From: Bordetella parapertussis
GTDB taxonomy: Bacteria; Pseudomonadota; Gammaproteobacteria; Burkholderiales; Burkholderiaceae_D
Direction of reading: 5' to 3'
Assembly (NCBI GenBank): GCA_945867725.1
Contig: CAMBJI010000053.1
Location: forward strand, 1 to 9,787
Length of the DNA: 9,787 nucleotides
Shown: one piece after another, positions 1 through 7,071 of the stretch
Numbering within the stretch: position 1 is the first letter of the stretch
Layout of the letters: every line of letters begins with the position of its first letter
Program-made: the position numbers and the translations under genes
Notes under the pieces: generated by a model
Seen by the model: the letters and a program-made list of their open reading frames with translations, nothing else
What the model was told of the DNA's origin: nothing
Databases searched by the model: none

Positions 1-1506
1 CAGAGCTACAGCACCGACGCCTGGCAAGAGTGGTACGCGGACAAAACGCAGGGTCGCTGTGTCAACTCCGGCAAATACGACGGCCTGGATTATCAGTCAG
101 CAGTGGATGCAGTCGCTGCCGACCTTTCTGCAAAAAATCTGGGCGAGAAAAAAATCACCTACCGTCTGCGCGACTGGGGTATTTCACGCCAGCGGTATTG
201 GGGCACGCCCATCCCCATCATTCACTGCTCCGATTGCGGTGATGTACCCGTACCGGAAAAAGATTTGCCGGTGGTACTGCCCGAAGATTGCGTGCCTGAT
301 GGCTCCGGCAATCCGCTCAACAAGCATGAACAATTCCTGAAGGTCGATTGCCCGAGCTGCGGCAAGGCTGCGCGCCGCGAGACGGACACGATGGACACCT
401 TCGTCGACTCCTCTTGGTATTACATGCGCTACTGCTCACCCGGCAGCGACAAGGCCATGGTTGACGATCGCAACGATTACTGGATGCCGATGGACCAGTA
501 CATCGGCGGTATTGAGCACGCCGTACTGCATCTGCTGTACGCGCGTTTCTGGACCAAGGTCATGCGCGATTTCGGTTTGGTGAAATTCGATGAGCCCTTC
601 GTAAACTTGCTCACGCAAGGTATGGTGCTGAATGAAACCTACTATCGCGAAGACGCGTCGGGCAAAAAAATCTGGTTCAACCCCGAAGAAGTCGCGCTGA
701 ATCTGGATGAAAAAGGTCGTCCGGTGTCTGCCACACTCAAGAGCGATGGTCAGCCGGTACAAATTGGCGGGACAGAAAAAATGTCCAAGTCCAAAAACAA
801 TGGCATTGATCCCCAAGCCATCATCGATGAACATGGCGCCGATACCGCGCGTCTGTTCACCATGTTTGCATCGCCCCCTGAACAAACGCTGGAATGGTCG
901 GGTTCGGGTGTCGAAGGCGCGCACCGCTTTCTGCGTCGAGTCTGGACTTATGCCCACGCCAAATCACAGTACCTTGATCTGTCTGGCAAACCCGGCAACG
1001 TCACACCCGCGATCCAGACCCTGCGCCGCGAAATCCACAAAGTATTGCAGCAGGCTGACAATGATTACCGCCGCGTTCAGTACAACACGGTGGTGTCGGC
1101 CTGCATGAAAATGATGAATCTGCTGGAAAGTACCCACCTTGATGACAGTGCCGATGCAAAGAAAGCCATCGGTGAATGCCTGGGTATCTTCCTGCGCGTG
1201 CTCTACCCAGTCGCACCACACATCACGCATGCGTTATGGCAGCATCTGGGCTATGCCGACGTCATGGGTGATATTCTCGACGCACCTTGGCCGGAAGTCG
1301 ATAACGCGGCACTTGAACAGGCCGAGATTGAGCTCATGGTTCAGGTCAACGGCAAGCTACGCGGCAGCATCACCGTAGCGCGCGATGCCGACAAAGCCAC
1401 GATCGAGGCGGCCGCACTCGGTAATGAGCAAGTGCAAAAACATGTAGCCGGCGCACCAAAGAAAATTATCATTGTGCCGGGCAAACTGGTGAATATCGTC
1501 GCGTGA
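1..1506 (+). CDS. leuS: Leucyl-tRNA synthetase, C-terminal 501 residues (5' end outside window)
   Basis: This cytoplasmic class I aminoacyl-tRNA synthetase charges tRNA-Leu with leucine using ATP. The frame is open from base 1, so the true start lies upstream; about 360 of the usual roughly 860 residues are missing. Visible in order are the [12 protein letters not shown] segment that re-enters the catalytic core, two Cys pairs (CSDCG and CPSCG) that could bind zinc, the [10 protein letters not shown] motif, the KMSKS signature at 778-792, the anticodon-binding helical domain, and a C-terminal domain ending [10 protein letters not shown], as in E. coli LeuRS. It heads the cluster leuS-lptE-holA, as in many beta- and gammaproteobacteria, and its TGA stop is 10 bases before lptE. 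The family assignment is near certain. The internal ATG at 103 is not the start, because clear LeuRS sequence precedes it. Confidence 0.98.
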   Translation, partial: QSYSTDAWQEWYADKTQGRCVNSGKYDGLDYQSAVDAVAADLSAKNLGEKKITYRLRDWGISRQRYWGTPIPIIHCSDCGDVPVPEKDLPVVLPEDCVPDGSGNPLNKHEQFLKVDCPSCGKAARRETDTMDTFVDSSWYYMRYCSPGSDKAMVDDRNDYWMPMDQYIGGIEHAVLHLLYARFWTKVMRDFGLVKFDEPFVNLLTQGMVLNETYYREDASGKKIWFNPEEVALNLDEKGRPVSATLKSDGQPVQIGGTEKMSKSKNNGIDPQAIIDEHGADTARLFTMFASPPEQTLEWSGSGVEGAHRFLRRVWTYAHAKSQYLDLSGKPGNVTPAIQTLRREIHKVLQQADNDYRRVQYNTVVSACMKMMNLLESTHLDDSADAKKAIGECLGIFLRVLYPVAPHITHALWQHLGYADVMGDILDAPWPEVDNAALEQAEIELMVQVNGKLRGSITVARDADKATIEAAALGNEQVQKHVAGAPKKIIIVPGKLVNIVA

Positions 1507-1516
1507 GGAGAATGGC

Positions 1517-2041
1517 ATGACCCCGACTCGTCGTCTGTTCCTGTTCGTCGCCTGCAATGTGTCCGCATTGCTGCTGACATCGATGTCCGGTTGCGGCTTC
1601 AATCTGCGTGGTTCCACACCTGCCTCACAGATTGCTTTCGACTCCGTCTATCTGGAGGCGACCAAAGGAACGCCACTGGAACGCGAACTGCGCCGCTCCA
1701 TTCTTTCGCAAATCAATACGATCCTTGCAACCGATCAGAAAACGGCTGCCGTCACACTACGCATCCTCTCCGAGGCCGAAGAACGAAAAATTCTCACCCT
1801 AAATGTTGGGGGTCAGGTGCGCGAGTTTAGTCTCATCTACCGGATCAAGTTTGAAGTCGTCGACAAAAAAAATAATAAGCTGCTCCCGCCTAATGAACTG
1901 ATATTGCAGGCATTCCTTAGTTACAGCGCATCGCAGGCCCTGGCAAAAGAAAGGGAAGAACGCATGACCTACGACGATTTACGTCGCGACGCAGTCGGCC
2001 AGATCATGCGACAGCTGTCCCGCATCAAGCCCGAGCAATAA
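1517..2041 (+). CDS. lptE: LPS-assembly lipoprotein LptE
   Basis: LptE is an outer-membrane lipoprotein that plugs the LptD barrel and helps insert lipopolysaccharide into the outer leaflet. The 174-residue product starts with a positively charged, hydrophobic signal peptide ending in a lipobox (MSGC, lipidated Cys at residue 26). It is followed directly by GFNLRG, the hallmark LptE start after the Cys. Length and the charged, mixed alpha/beta remainder fit the family. The start at 1517 is preceded by a GAGGAG ribosome-binding site at 1505-1510, which overlaps the leuS stop, so translation is probably coupled to leuS. The location between leuS and holA is the classic one for this gene (formerly rlpB). 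Confidence 0.95.
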   Translation: MTPTRRLFLFVACNVSALLLTSMSGCGFNLRGSTPASQIAFDSVYLEATKGTPLERELRRSILSQINTILATDQKTAAVTLRILSEAEERKILTLNVGGQVREFSLIYRIKFEVVDKKNNKLLPPNELILQAFLSYSASQALAKEREERMTYDDLRRDAVGQIMRQLSRIKPEQ

Positions 2042-2049
2042 CGCCTGTA

Positions 2050-3084
2050 ATGCAGCTGCGCGCCGACGCGCTTGATGCGCATCTCTCAAAATCACTCGCG
2101 TCGCTGTATGTGATCAGCAGCGACGAGCACCTGCTAGCGCTCGAAGCCGCAGACCGTATTCGCGCCAGCGCACGCGCCGCAGGATTTTCCGAGCGCGAAG
2201 TGCTGAGCGTGGACCGCTATTTCAAATGGGGTGAACTGCAATCGGTGAATCAATCGATGTCGCTGTTTGGCGACCGCAAGCTGATCGAGCTGCGCATCCC
2301 CGGCGGCAAGCCCGGCAAAGAAGGTGGACAAGCGCTGCAGGAGTATGCGGCGGCTTGCGCGCAAACCGGACAGGCGCAAGACACGCTGACGCTGATCAGC
2401 CTGCCCCGACTGGATAAGGCGACACAGAAAAGCGCTTGGGTAACTGCGCTGCAGCAGGCGGGTGTGTTTATCGATATTCCCCTAGTCGAACGCGCCCATC
2501 TGGCCGGCTGGATAGGGCAACGTCTGGCGGCGCAAGGACAAAGTGCCGACCGGCCTGCGCTTGACTTCATGGTCGAGCGCGTCGAGGGTAATCTGCTTGC
2601 GGCGCATCAGGAAATCCGCAAGCTCGCGCTGTTGTATCCTGAGGGCCGGCTGTCGATTGAACAGATACGCGATGCCGTGCTCAATGTTGCCCGTTATGAT
2701 GTCTTCAAGCTCTCCGAAGCGATGCTGGCCGGTGATGTAGCGCGCGTGGTGCGCATGCTTGATGGCCTCAAAGGCGAAGGCGAAGCGCTACCGCTTATCC
2801 TGTGGGCGGTGGCTGAAGAAATTCGTACCCTGCTGCGGTTCAAGTTAGCCACCGCAGACGGCCAGCCACTGTCCATGCTACTCAAGGAGTATCGGATATG
2901 GGGGCCGCGTGAAAGGCTCATGGGACCAGCACTCGCGCGCGTGAAATTATCGACGCTGCAGCAGGCCTTGTCGCAATCGTCGCAAGTCGATCGCATGATC
3001 AAGGGCTTGCGCGCAAAGACATTTGCGGGTGATCCTTGGGACGCGCTACTGCAACTTGCATTGCGTGTAACAAAAACTGAATAA
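2050..3084 (+). CDS. holA: DNA polymerase III delta subunit
   Basis: The delta subunit of the clamp loader opens the beta sliding clamp during DNA replication. The product is 344 residues against 343 in E. coli. Its N-terminal domain carries QSMSLFGDRK at about residues 68-77; Leu72-Phe73 correspond to the Leu-Phe pair in E. coli delta that wedges into the beta clamp. A middle segment (VERVEGNLLAAHQEIRKLALLYP) matches the delta family, and the C-terminal collar region contains GPRERLMGPAL. The ATP-binding P-loop is absent, as expected, since delta is a non-ATPase AAA+ fold. The gene starts 8 bases after lptE. No good Shine-Dalgarno sequence precedes the ATG, suggesting translational coupling to lptE. 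Confidence 0.95.
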   Translation: MQLRADALDAHLSKSLASLYVISSDEHLLALEAADRIRASARAAGFSEREVLSVDRYFKWGELQSVNQSMSLFGDRKLIELRIPGGKPGKEGGQALQEYAAACAQTGQAQDTLTLISLPRLDKATQKSAWVTALQQAGVFIDIPLVERAHLAGWIGQRLAAQGQSADRPALDFMVERVEGNLLAAHQEIRKLALLYPEGRLSIEQIRDAVLNVARYDVFKLSEAMLAGDVARVVRMLDGLKGEGEALPLILWAVAEEIRTLLRFKLATADGQPLSMLLKEYRIWGPRERLMGPALARVKLSTLQQALSQSSQVDRMIKGLRAKTFAGDPWDALLQLALRVTKTE

Positions 3085-3133
3085 CTGGATAACTGAACAA
3101 CGGCCTTTCATGGCCGGGTAACGGGAAACAAGC

Positions 3134-4399
3134 ATGGATATTCAACATTACATGACCGGCATTGGCCGCGCTGCGCGCAAAGCGTCACGCGCCATGGCCA
3201 AAGCGGATACCGCCGCCAAAAATCGTGCGCTGACACTGATTGCTGCCGGCATACGGCGTGATGCGGCGCTGCTCACTGCCGCCAACCAAAAAGATCTCGA
3301 TGCAGCCCGCGCGACAGGACTCGCACCCGCGATGATTGATCGGCTCTCGTTATCAGAAAAAGCCATCGCCACCATGGCCGAAGGTCTGGAGCAAATCGCT
3401 GCCCTGCCCGACCCCATCGGTGAAATCACCAACATGAAATATCGCCCGACTGGTATTCAGGTCGGCCAGATGCGCGTGCCGCTCGGCGTGATTGGCATCA
3501 TCTACGAAGCGCGTCCGAACGTGACCGTCGATGCAGCCGGTCTCTGCATCAAGAGCGGTAACGCCACCATACTGCGTGGCGGCTCGGAAGCGATTCACTG
3601 CAATCAGGCACTCGCCAAACTCGTACGCGAAGGATTGGCCGGCGCCGGTCTGCCCGCCGAAGCCGTACAAATCATAGAGACCACCGATCGCGCTGCGGTG
3701 GGCGCGCTGATCACTATGCCGGAGTTTGTAGATGTCATCGTGCCGCGCGGCGGCAAAGGTCTGATCGAGCGACTGATGAAAGAATCCAAAGTCCCGATGA
3801 TCAAACACCTCGACGGCATTTGCCACGTCTACATCGATGACAAGGCCGATATCGCCAAAGCCCTGCCCGTGGCCTTCAATGCCAAATGCCATCGCTACGG
3901 CACCTGCAACACCATGGAAACCCTGCTGATCGCTCGCGCGATTGCGCCAGCGGTTCTGCCCGACCTAGCAAAGCTCTACGAAGAAAAACAGGTCGAGTTG
4001 CGCTGCGATCCAGAAGCCATGGCGCTACTGGCTGGCTATCCCCATCTCAAGGCCGCTGTCGAAGAAGATTGGCACACTGAATATCTCGATGCCATCCTGT
4101 CTATCAAAATCGTGGCCAATGTCGATGAAGCGATTGATCACATCAACACGTACTCATCCCAGCACACGGATTCGATCATCACCGAAGACTACAGCCGCGC
4201 CATGCGCTTCCTGCGTGAAGTCGATTCAGCATCCGTCATGGTGAATGCCTCCACACGCTTTGCTGATGGTTTTGAATATGGGTTGGGTGCAGAAATCGGC
4301 ATCTCCAATGACAAACTCCATGCACGCGGTCCGGTGGGTCTGGAAGGACTGACCTCACTAAAATATCTGGTGCTCGGTCACGGCGAAGTGAGGGTGTAA
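3134..4399 (+). CDS. proA: Gamma-glutamyl phosphate reductase
   Basis: This cytoplasmic enzyme reduces gamma-glutamyl phosphate with NADPH to glutamate-5-semialdehyde, the second step of proline synthesis. The 421-residue product has the aldehyde-dehydrogenase fold signatures of Pro[21 protein letters not shown], then [14 protein letters not shown], then the catalytic Cys258 in TCNTMETLL, and a C-terminal [20 protein letters not shown] motif. Length is normal for proteobacterial ProA. A 49-base gap separates it from holA and contains a short hairpin (CGGCC at 3101-3105 with GGCCG at 3112-3116) without a T-tract, so read-through from holA is likely. The ribosome-binding site is a modest GGGA about 8 bases before the ATG. 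No proB is visible nearby; proA alone beside holA is common in Burkholderiales. Confidence 0.98.
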   Translation: MDIQHYMTGIGRAARKASRAMAKADTAAKNRALTLIAAGIRRDAALLTAANQKDLDAARATGLAPAMIDRLSLSEKAIATMAEGLEQIAALPDPIGEITNMKYRPTGIQVGQMRVPLGVIGIIYEARPNVTVDAAGLCIKSGNATILRGGSEAIHCNQALAKLVREGLAGAGLPAEAVQIIETTDRAAVGALITMPEFVDVIVPRGGKGLIERLMKESKVPMIKHLDGICHVYIDDKADIAKALPVAFNAKCHRYGTCNTMETLLIARAIAPAVLPDLAKLYEEKQVELRCDPEAMALLAGYPHLKAAVEEDWHTEYLDAILSIKIVANVDEAIDHINTYSSQHTDSIITEDYSRAMRFLREVDSASVMVNASTRFADGFEYGLGAEIGISNDKLHARGPVGLEGLTSLKYLVLGHGEVRV

Positions 4400-4402
4400 G
4401 TC

Positions 4403-4822
4403 ATGTTGTGGATCAAGGCTCTTCACATCGTCTTTATTTCCTCATGGTTTGCGGGCCTGTTTTACCTGCCGCGCATTTTCGTGAATCTCGCGATGGAAAC
4501 GGACGCTGCTGCAAATCAGCGGCTGACGCTGATGGCGAAAAAGCTGTATCGCTTCATGACCATCCTGATGATTCCCGCGCTCGCATTAGGTTTGATTCTG
4601 TGGCTGCACTACGGTATCGGTAAAGATAGTGTGTGGATGCACCTCAAAGTCGCTCTGGTATTCGTATTGATTGGCTACCACCACTTCTGCAAACGCCTGC
4701 TGCGACAGTTTGAACGCGGCGAGAATACACGCTCCCACGTTTGGTATCGCTGGTTTAATGAACTGCCGGTGCTGGGCATGTTCGCTGTCGTGATTCTGGT
4801 TGTGGTCAAGCCATTTAACTGA
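4403..4822 (+). CDS. hemJ: HemJ/CopD-family membrane protein, probable protoporphyrinogen oxidase
   Basis: This small inner-membrane protein has 139 residues and about four hydrophobic helices (roughly residues 5-23, 52-70, 80-93 and 121-136). The N-terminus, LWIKALHIVFISSWFAGLFYLPR, and the C-terminus, HVWYRWFNELPVL followed by VVVKPF, are typical of the UPF0093/HemJ family. Members oxidise protoporphyrinogen IX to protoporphyrin IX in haem synthesis. His8 and Lys82 occupy positions that correspond to conserved functional residues of HemJ, as far as I can judge by eye. The gene starts 3 bases after the proA stop, so it is surely in the same operon. Many annotations call such proteins only 'CopD family'. 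Membership is clear; the enzymatic role is inferred from the family. Confidence 0.82.
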   Translation: MLWIKALHIVFISSWFAGLFYLPRIFVNLAMETDAAANQRLTLMAKKLYRFMTILMIPALALGLILWLHYGIGKDSVWMHLKVALVFVLIGYHHFCKRLLRQFERGENTRSHVWYRWFNELPVLGMFAVVILVVVKPFN

Positions 4823-4835
4823 GCTCTTCGCCTAA

Positions 4836-4932
4836 GGTAGTGTTGATTTATTCGCTTTACAAATTTTCGTCCTTGATCAAATCAATGGTTTATCCTGCGA
4901 TTACCTAGCAAAACGAATAAATCATCACTACC
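4836..4932. repeat. 97-bp inverted-repeat element, MITE-like
   Basis: The ends of this intergenic stretch (hemJ stop to the next ATG is 165 bases) are 25-base imperfect inverted repeats: 4836-4860 and 4908-4932, matching at 22 of 25 positions. The interior is AT-rich and non-coding. A TA dinucleotide lies one base outside each end (4833-4834 and 4934-4935), as would fit a TA-targeting transposon relative. Single-stranded, the region would fold into a long stem. It could be a miniature transposable element or a transcription-ending or regulatory stem after hemJ. No T-tract follows, so a classic intrinsic terminator is unlikely. The function is unknown. Confidence 0.6.
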
Positions 4933-4987
4933 GTAAGTTATTACCGAAAATCGTTTTCATCAAAAAATTAAAAAGAAAGAGACTCAC

Positions 4988-5590
4988 ATGAGCAAGACCG
5001 TCGAATACTTCATGGCTCCCGCCTCACCCTGGGCTTACCTTGGGCATCAGCGCTTTGTCGCTATCGCCAAAAAACATCACGCAAACATTGAACTCAAACC
5101 CGCTGATATCGCCAAAGTCTTCGGCGCTACCGGCGGCATCCCAGTGGCACAGCGCCCCATACAGCGGCAGGAATATCGTCTCGCAGAACTCACTCGCTGG
5201 AGCAAGCATTTGCAGATACCACTGAATCTGCATCCGAAATTTTTTCCTGTCTCAGGTGAGCTGTCATCGAAACTAATCATCGCTGCTCAGCAGAAATCTG
5301 ACACAGATACAGCACTGGCTCTGACTTTTGCGATAGGTCGCGCTGTCTGGGCCGAAGAAAAAAATATTGCTGATGGCGATACTCTCGCCGGCATTGCCGA
5401 CAGTGTCGGGCTCAAAGGAACCGATTTACTGGCGCATGCGGCCAGTGAGGCGGTTGCTGCCGACTATGCCCGTCATACTGACGATGCACTCGCCGCGCAT
5501 ATTTTTGGTGTGCCTTGGTATCGGGTGGATGGCGAAGGCTACTGGGGTCAGGATCGGTTAGATTTTGTGGAACGTGCGCTCCAGGGCTGA
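4988..5590 (+). CDS. 2-hydroxychromene-2-carboxylate isomerase-like protein (DsbA fold, kappa-class GST relative)
   Basis: The 200-residue cytoplasmic protein belongs to the glutathione-dependent isomerase branch of the thioredoxin-fold DsbA family. The N-terminal segment YFMAPASPWAYLG places Ser13 where the family has its glutathione-activating serine. The C-terminal segment GVPWYRVDGEGYWGQDRLDFV (from residue 174) is the diagnostic cis-Pro plus WGQDRL signature. Known members isomerise 2-hydroxychromene-2-carboxylate in naphthalene breakdown, but homologues are widespread outside catabolic operons. No aromatic-degradation genes are visible here, so the real substrate is open. The start is preceded by a purine-rich AAGAAAGAG. 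The gene stands alone between two repeat-bearing spacers, so it probably has its own promoter, although none stands out. Confidence 0.87.
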   Translation: MSKTVEYFMAPASPWAYLGHQRFVAIAKKHHANIELKPADIAKVFGATGGIPVAQRPIQRQEYRLAELTRWSKHLQIPLNLHPKFFPVSGELSSKLIIAAQQKSDTDTALALTFAIGRAVWAEEKNIADGDTLAGIADSVGLKGTDLLAHAASEAVAADYARHTDDALAAHIFGVPWYRVDGEGYWGQDRLDFVERALQG

Positions 5591-5680
5591 TGGGAACTTT
5601 TTGACTGTGTCGCATCCTGAGCCGGACTGTCAATCTGATGTATTCAATGAACAAGATATTTAGGTACGGATGCAACGACA

Positions 5681-5767
5681 CTGGATCCCAGCTTTCGCTG
5701 GGATGACGTTGGAAATTTTACGATGGCCTCAAAAACTACCGTCATCCCAGCGAAAGCTGGGATCCAG
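5681..5767. repeat. Inverted pair of 28-bp palindromic (REP-like) repeats
   Basis: Two copies of a 28-base unit, at 5681-5708 and 5740-5767, are exact reverse complements of each other, separated by 31 bases. Each unit is itself palindromic: ATCCCAGC, TTTC loop, GCTGGGAT. The unit resembles the widespread proteobacterial family of short palindromes of the form GGATnCCnGCnTTCGCnGGnATGAC. The pair can fold into either two small hairpins or one long 28-bp stem. The rest of the 289-base spacer (5591-5879) shows nothing coding. It does contain a small hairpin at 5835-5857 (GGCGA/TCGCC plus an outer CC/GG) just before the next gene's AAAGG ribosome-binding site. Confidence 0.85.
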
Positions 5768-5879
5768 CGTCTTTCGTAGATCATCCGCTGACATTAACAA
5801 CGCAAGATAAGAAACTACGCAAGCGACTAACAAACCAGGCGACCATGGATCGCCCGGCTTAACGGATAAAAGGTATCCC

Positions 5880-7013
5880 ATGAATCACTCCTATTTCTGC
5901 CCCTGCCCCCGCGGACTCGAAGCCGCACTTGCTGCCGAACTCGGGGAAATCGCCGCCCAAAGTCGCACGCTAAAAGTACACAACCAAGTCCCCGGTGGTG
6001 TGCACTGCTCCGGACAATTATCGGACGCGATGCGCATCAATCTGCATTCACGCATCGCCTCGCGGGTATTGCTGCGTATCGGACACACCGGCTACACCAA
6101 CGAAAATGACATCTACGATCTGGCACTGGCATCGACGTGGGAAAACTGGTTCGGCATCAATCACACGATTCGTGTGGATGTCACCGCCATCAAATCGCCA
6201 CTAAAAAGTCTGGAATTCATCACCCTGAAAATCAAAGACGCGATCTGCGATCGGTTTCGTGATCGTGAAGGCGAGCGTCCTTCGGTAGATACCCGCACAC
6301 CTGACATGCGGATTTCCGGATTTCTGGATGCCCGCACCGTCACGCTTTATCTTGATACCTCCGGCGAACCGCTATTCAAACGCGGCTGGCGTCTGGAAAC
6401 AGGCGACGCGCCCTTACGCGAAAATCTGGCGGCCGGTTTGCTGCGAGTAGCTGGCTGGACACCGGGCACACCGCTCTTGGATCCGATGTGCGGCTCGGGC
6501 ACTTTGTTGATCGAAGCGGCACAAATGCTGGCAGGCATACCACCGGGTATCAACCGTTCCTTTGCCTTCGAAAAATTTCACAACTTTGAAGCCACTGAGT
6601 GGCAAGCAATGCGCGAGGCACTGCCTGCGCCAAACGTGCCGACCACACCCACCATTTTCGGGAGCGATATTTCCGGCGACATGCTGGTTATGGCACGCCA
6701 TAATCTGGAACGCGCCGGCATTCCTTTCGACATTCCGCTCAAACAGATCGAAGCACAAGAAGTCAAACCTCCGATCGACACACCGGGCCTGCTGATCGCC
6801 AACCCACCCTATGGCGAACGAATTGACGTACGCGGTGATAGCACCCAGGAACCTGATGCCATGGCAATCGCGTTTTTCAGTGCTTTTGGTAGCGTGCTGA
6901 AAAATCGCTTTGCCGGCTGGACCGTCTGCCTATTTACTGCCGATCTGACGCTGCCCCGTATGCTGCGTTTGAAAGAATCAAAAAAAAACGCCGTTTTTCA
7001 ACGGCGCTATTGA
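5880..7013 (+). CDS. THUMP-domain class I SAM-dependent RNA methyltransferase (RlmL N-half type), frame-shifted near its 3' end
   Basis: The family methylates guanine N2 in 23S rRNA (G2445 in E. coli RlmL). The N-terminal part (about residues 45-155) is THUMP-like RNA-binding sequence. The SAM-binding motif I is DPMCGSGT at residues 201-208, and the catalytic NPPYGER motif starts at residue 308. It lacks the second methyltransferase half (RlmK) of gammaproteobacterial RlmL, as is usual in betaproteobacteria. In the printed frame the protein is 377 residues and ends KKNAVFQRRY. If one A of the run 6980-6988 is dropped, the frame continues as KKTPFFNGAIECRLFRFEM and stops at 7066-7068, giving 395 residues with the C-terminus expected of the family (compare KNGPLDCV in E. 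coli). The catalytic core is intact. The ribosome-binding site is AAAGG about 7 bases before the ATG. Confidence 0.9.
   Translation: MNHSYFCPCPRGLEAALAAELGEIAAQSRTLKVHNQVPGGVHCSGQLSDAMRINLHSRIASRVLLRIGHTGYTNENDIYDLALASTWENWFGINHTIRVDVTAIKSPLKSLEFITLKIKDAICDRFRDREGERPSVDTRTPDMRISGFLDARTVTLYLDTSGEPLFKRGWRLETGDAPLRENLAAGLLRVAGWTPGTPLLDPMCGSGTLLIEAAQMLAGIPPGINRSFAFEKFHNFEATEWQAMREALPAPNVPTTPTIFGSDISGDMLVMARHNLERAGIPFDIPLKQIEAQEVKPPIDTPGLLIANPPYGERIDVRGDSTQEPDAMAIAFFSAFGSVLKNRFAGWTVCLFTADLTLPRMLRLKESKKNAVFQRRY
6980..7006 (-). terminator. Intrinsic terminator for the convergent 547-aa gene, embedded in methyltransferase coding sequence
   Basis: Read on the minus strand, a 7-bp GC-rich stem (CGCCGTT at 6989-6995 pairing with AACGGCG at 7000-7006, 4-base loop) is followed by nine T residues. 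This is a textbook Rho-independent terminator, about 65 bases past the TAA of the minus-strand gene. On the plus strand the same bases encode the conserved TPFFNGA of the methyltransferase, so one sequence serves two roles. Confidence 0.75.
6980..7007. repeat. Direct repeat, left copy (28 bp)
   Basis: This copy matches 8814-8841 at 27 of 28 positions, including 19 identical bases (6989-7007 and 8823-8841). The pair flanks the 547-aa gene. This copy is part of the methyltransferase 3' coding sequence, so it is probably the ancestral one. Both copies act as terminators in the same orientation, so convergent similarity of terminators is the alternative explanation. Confidence 0.7.
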
Positions 7014-7071
7014 GTGCAGATTATTCAGGTTTGAGATGGTGGCGGGGTCGAATAGAAAAATTGTTTAGGCT

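Larger units (their letters stand above)
6980..7068 (+). other. A9 homopolymer frameshift and out-of-frame conserved methyltransferase C-terminus
   Basis: The run of nine A residues at 6980-6988 is where the methyltransferase leaves its family frame. With eight A residues the codons read S-K-K-T-P-F-F-N-G-A-I-E-C-R-L-F and reach TAG at 7066-7068, three bases before the end of the convergent gene. This may be a homopolymer sequencing error, a genuine slippage-prone site (RNA polymerase slips on such runs, giving a mixed product pool), or a real truncation. The conservation of the downstream frame shows that it was translated until very recently or still is. Confidence 0.85.

Noticed and set aside
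436..957. 173-codon minus-strand open frame inside leuS
   Set aside because: It lies fully antisense to strongly conserved LeuRS sequence, has no ribosome-binding site and shows no recognisable protein features; it is a by-product of codon bias.
3101..3116. Terminator between holA and proA
   Set aside because: The hairpin CGGCC-N6-GGCCG has only 5 pairs and no following T-tract, so it does not meet the pattern of an intrinsic terminator.
3353..3892. 179-codon minus-strand open frame inside proA
   Set aside because: It is antisense to conserved ProA motifs, with no independent evidence of coding.
5681..5767. CRISPR-like repeats
   Set aside because: There are only two units, they are inverted relative to each other, and no array or cas gene is present.
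5845..5862. Short upstream reading frame (ATG GAT CGC CCG GCT TAA) before the methyltransferase
   Set aside because: Five codons with no ribosome-binding site; the ATG falls in the loop of a small palindrome and is probably chance.
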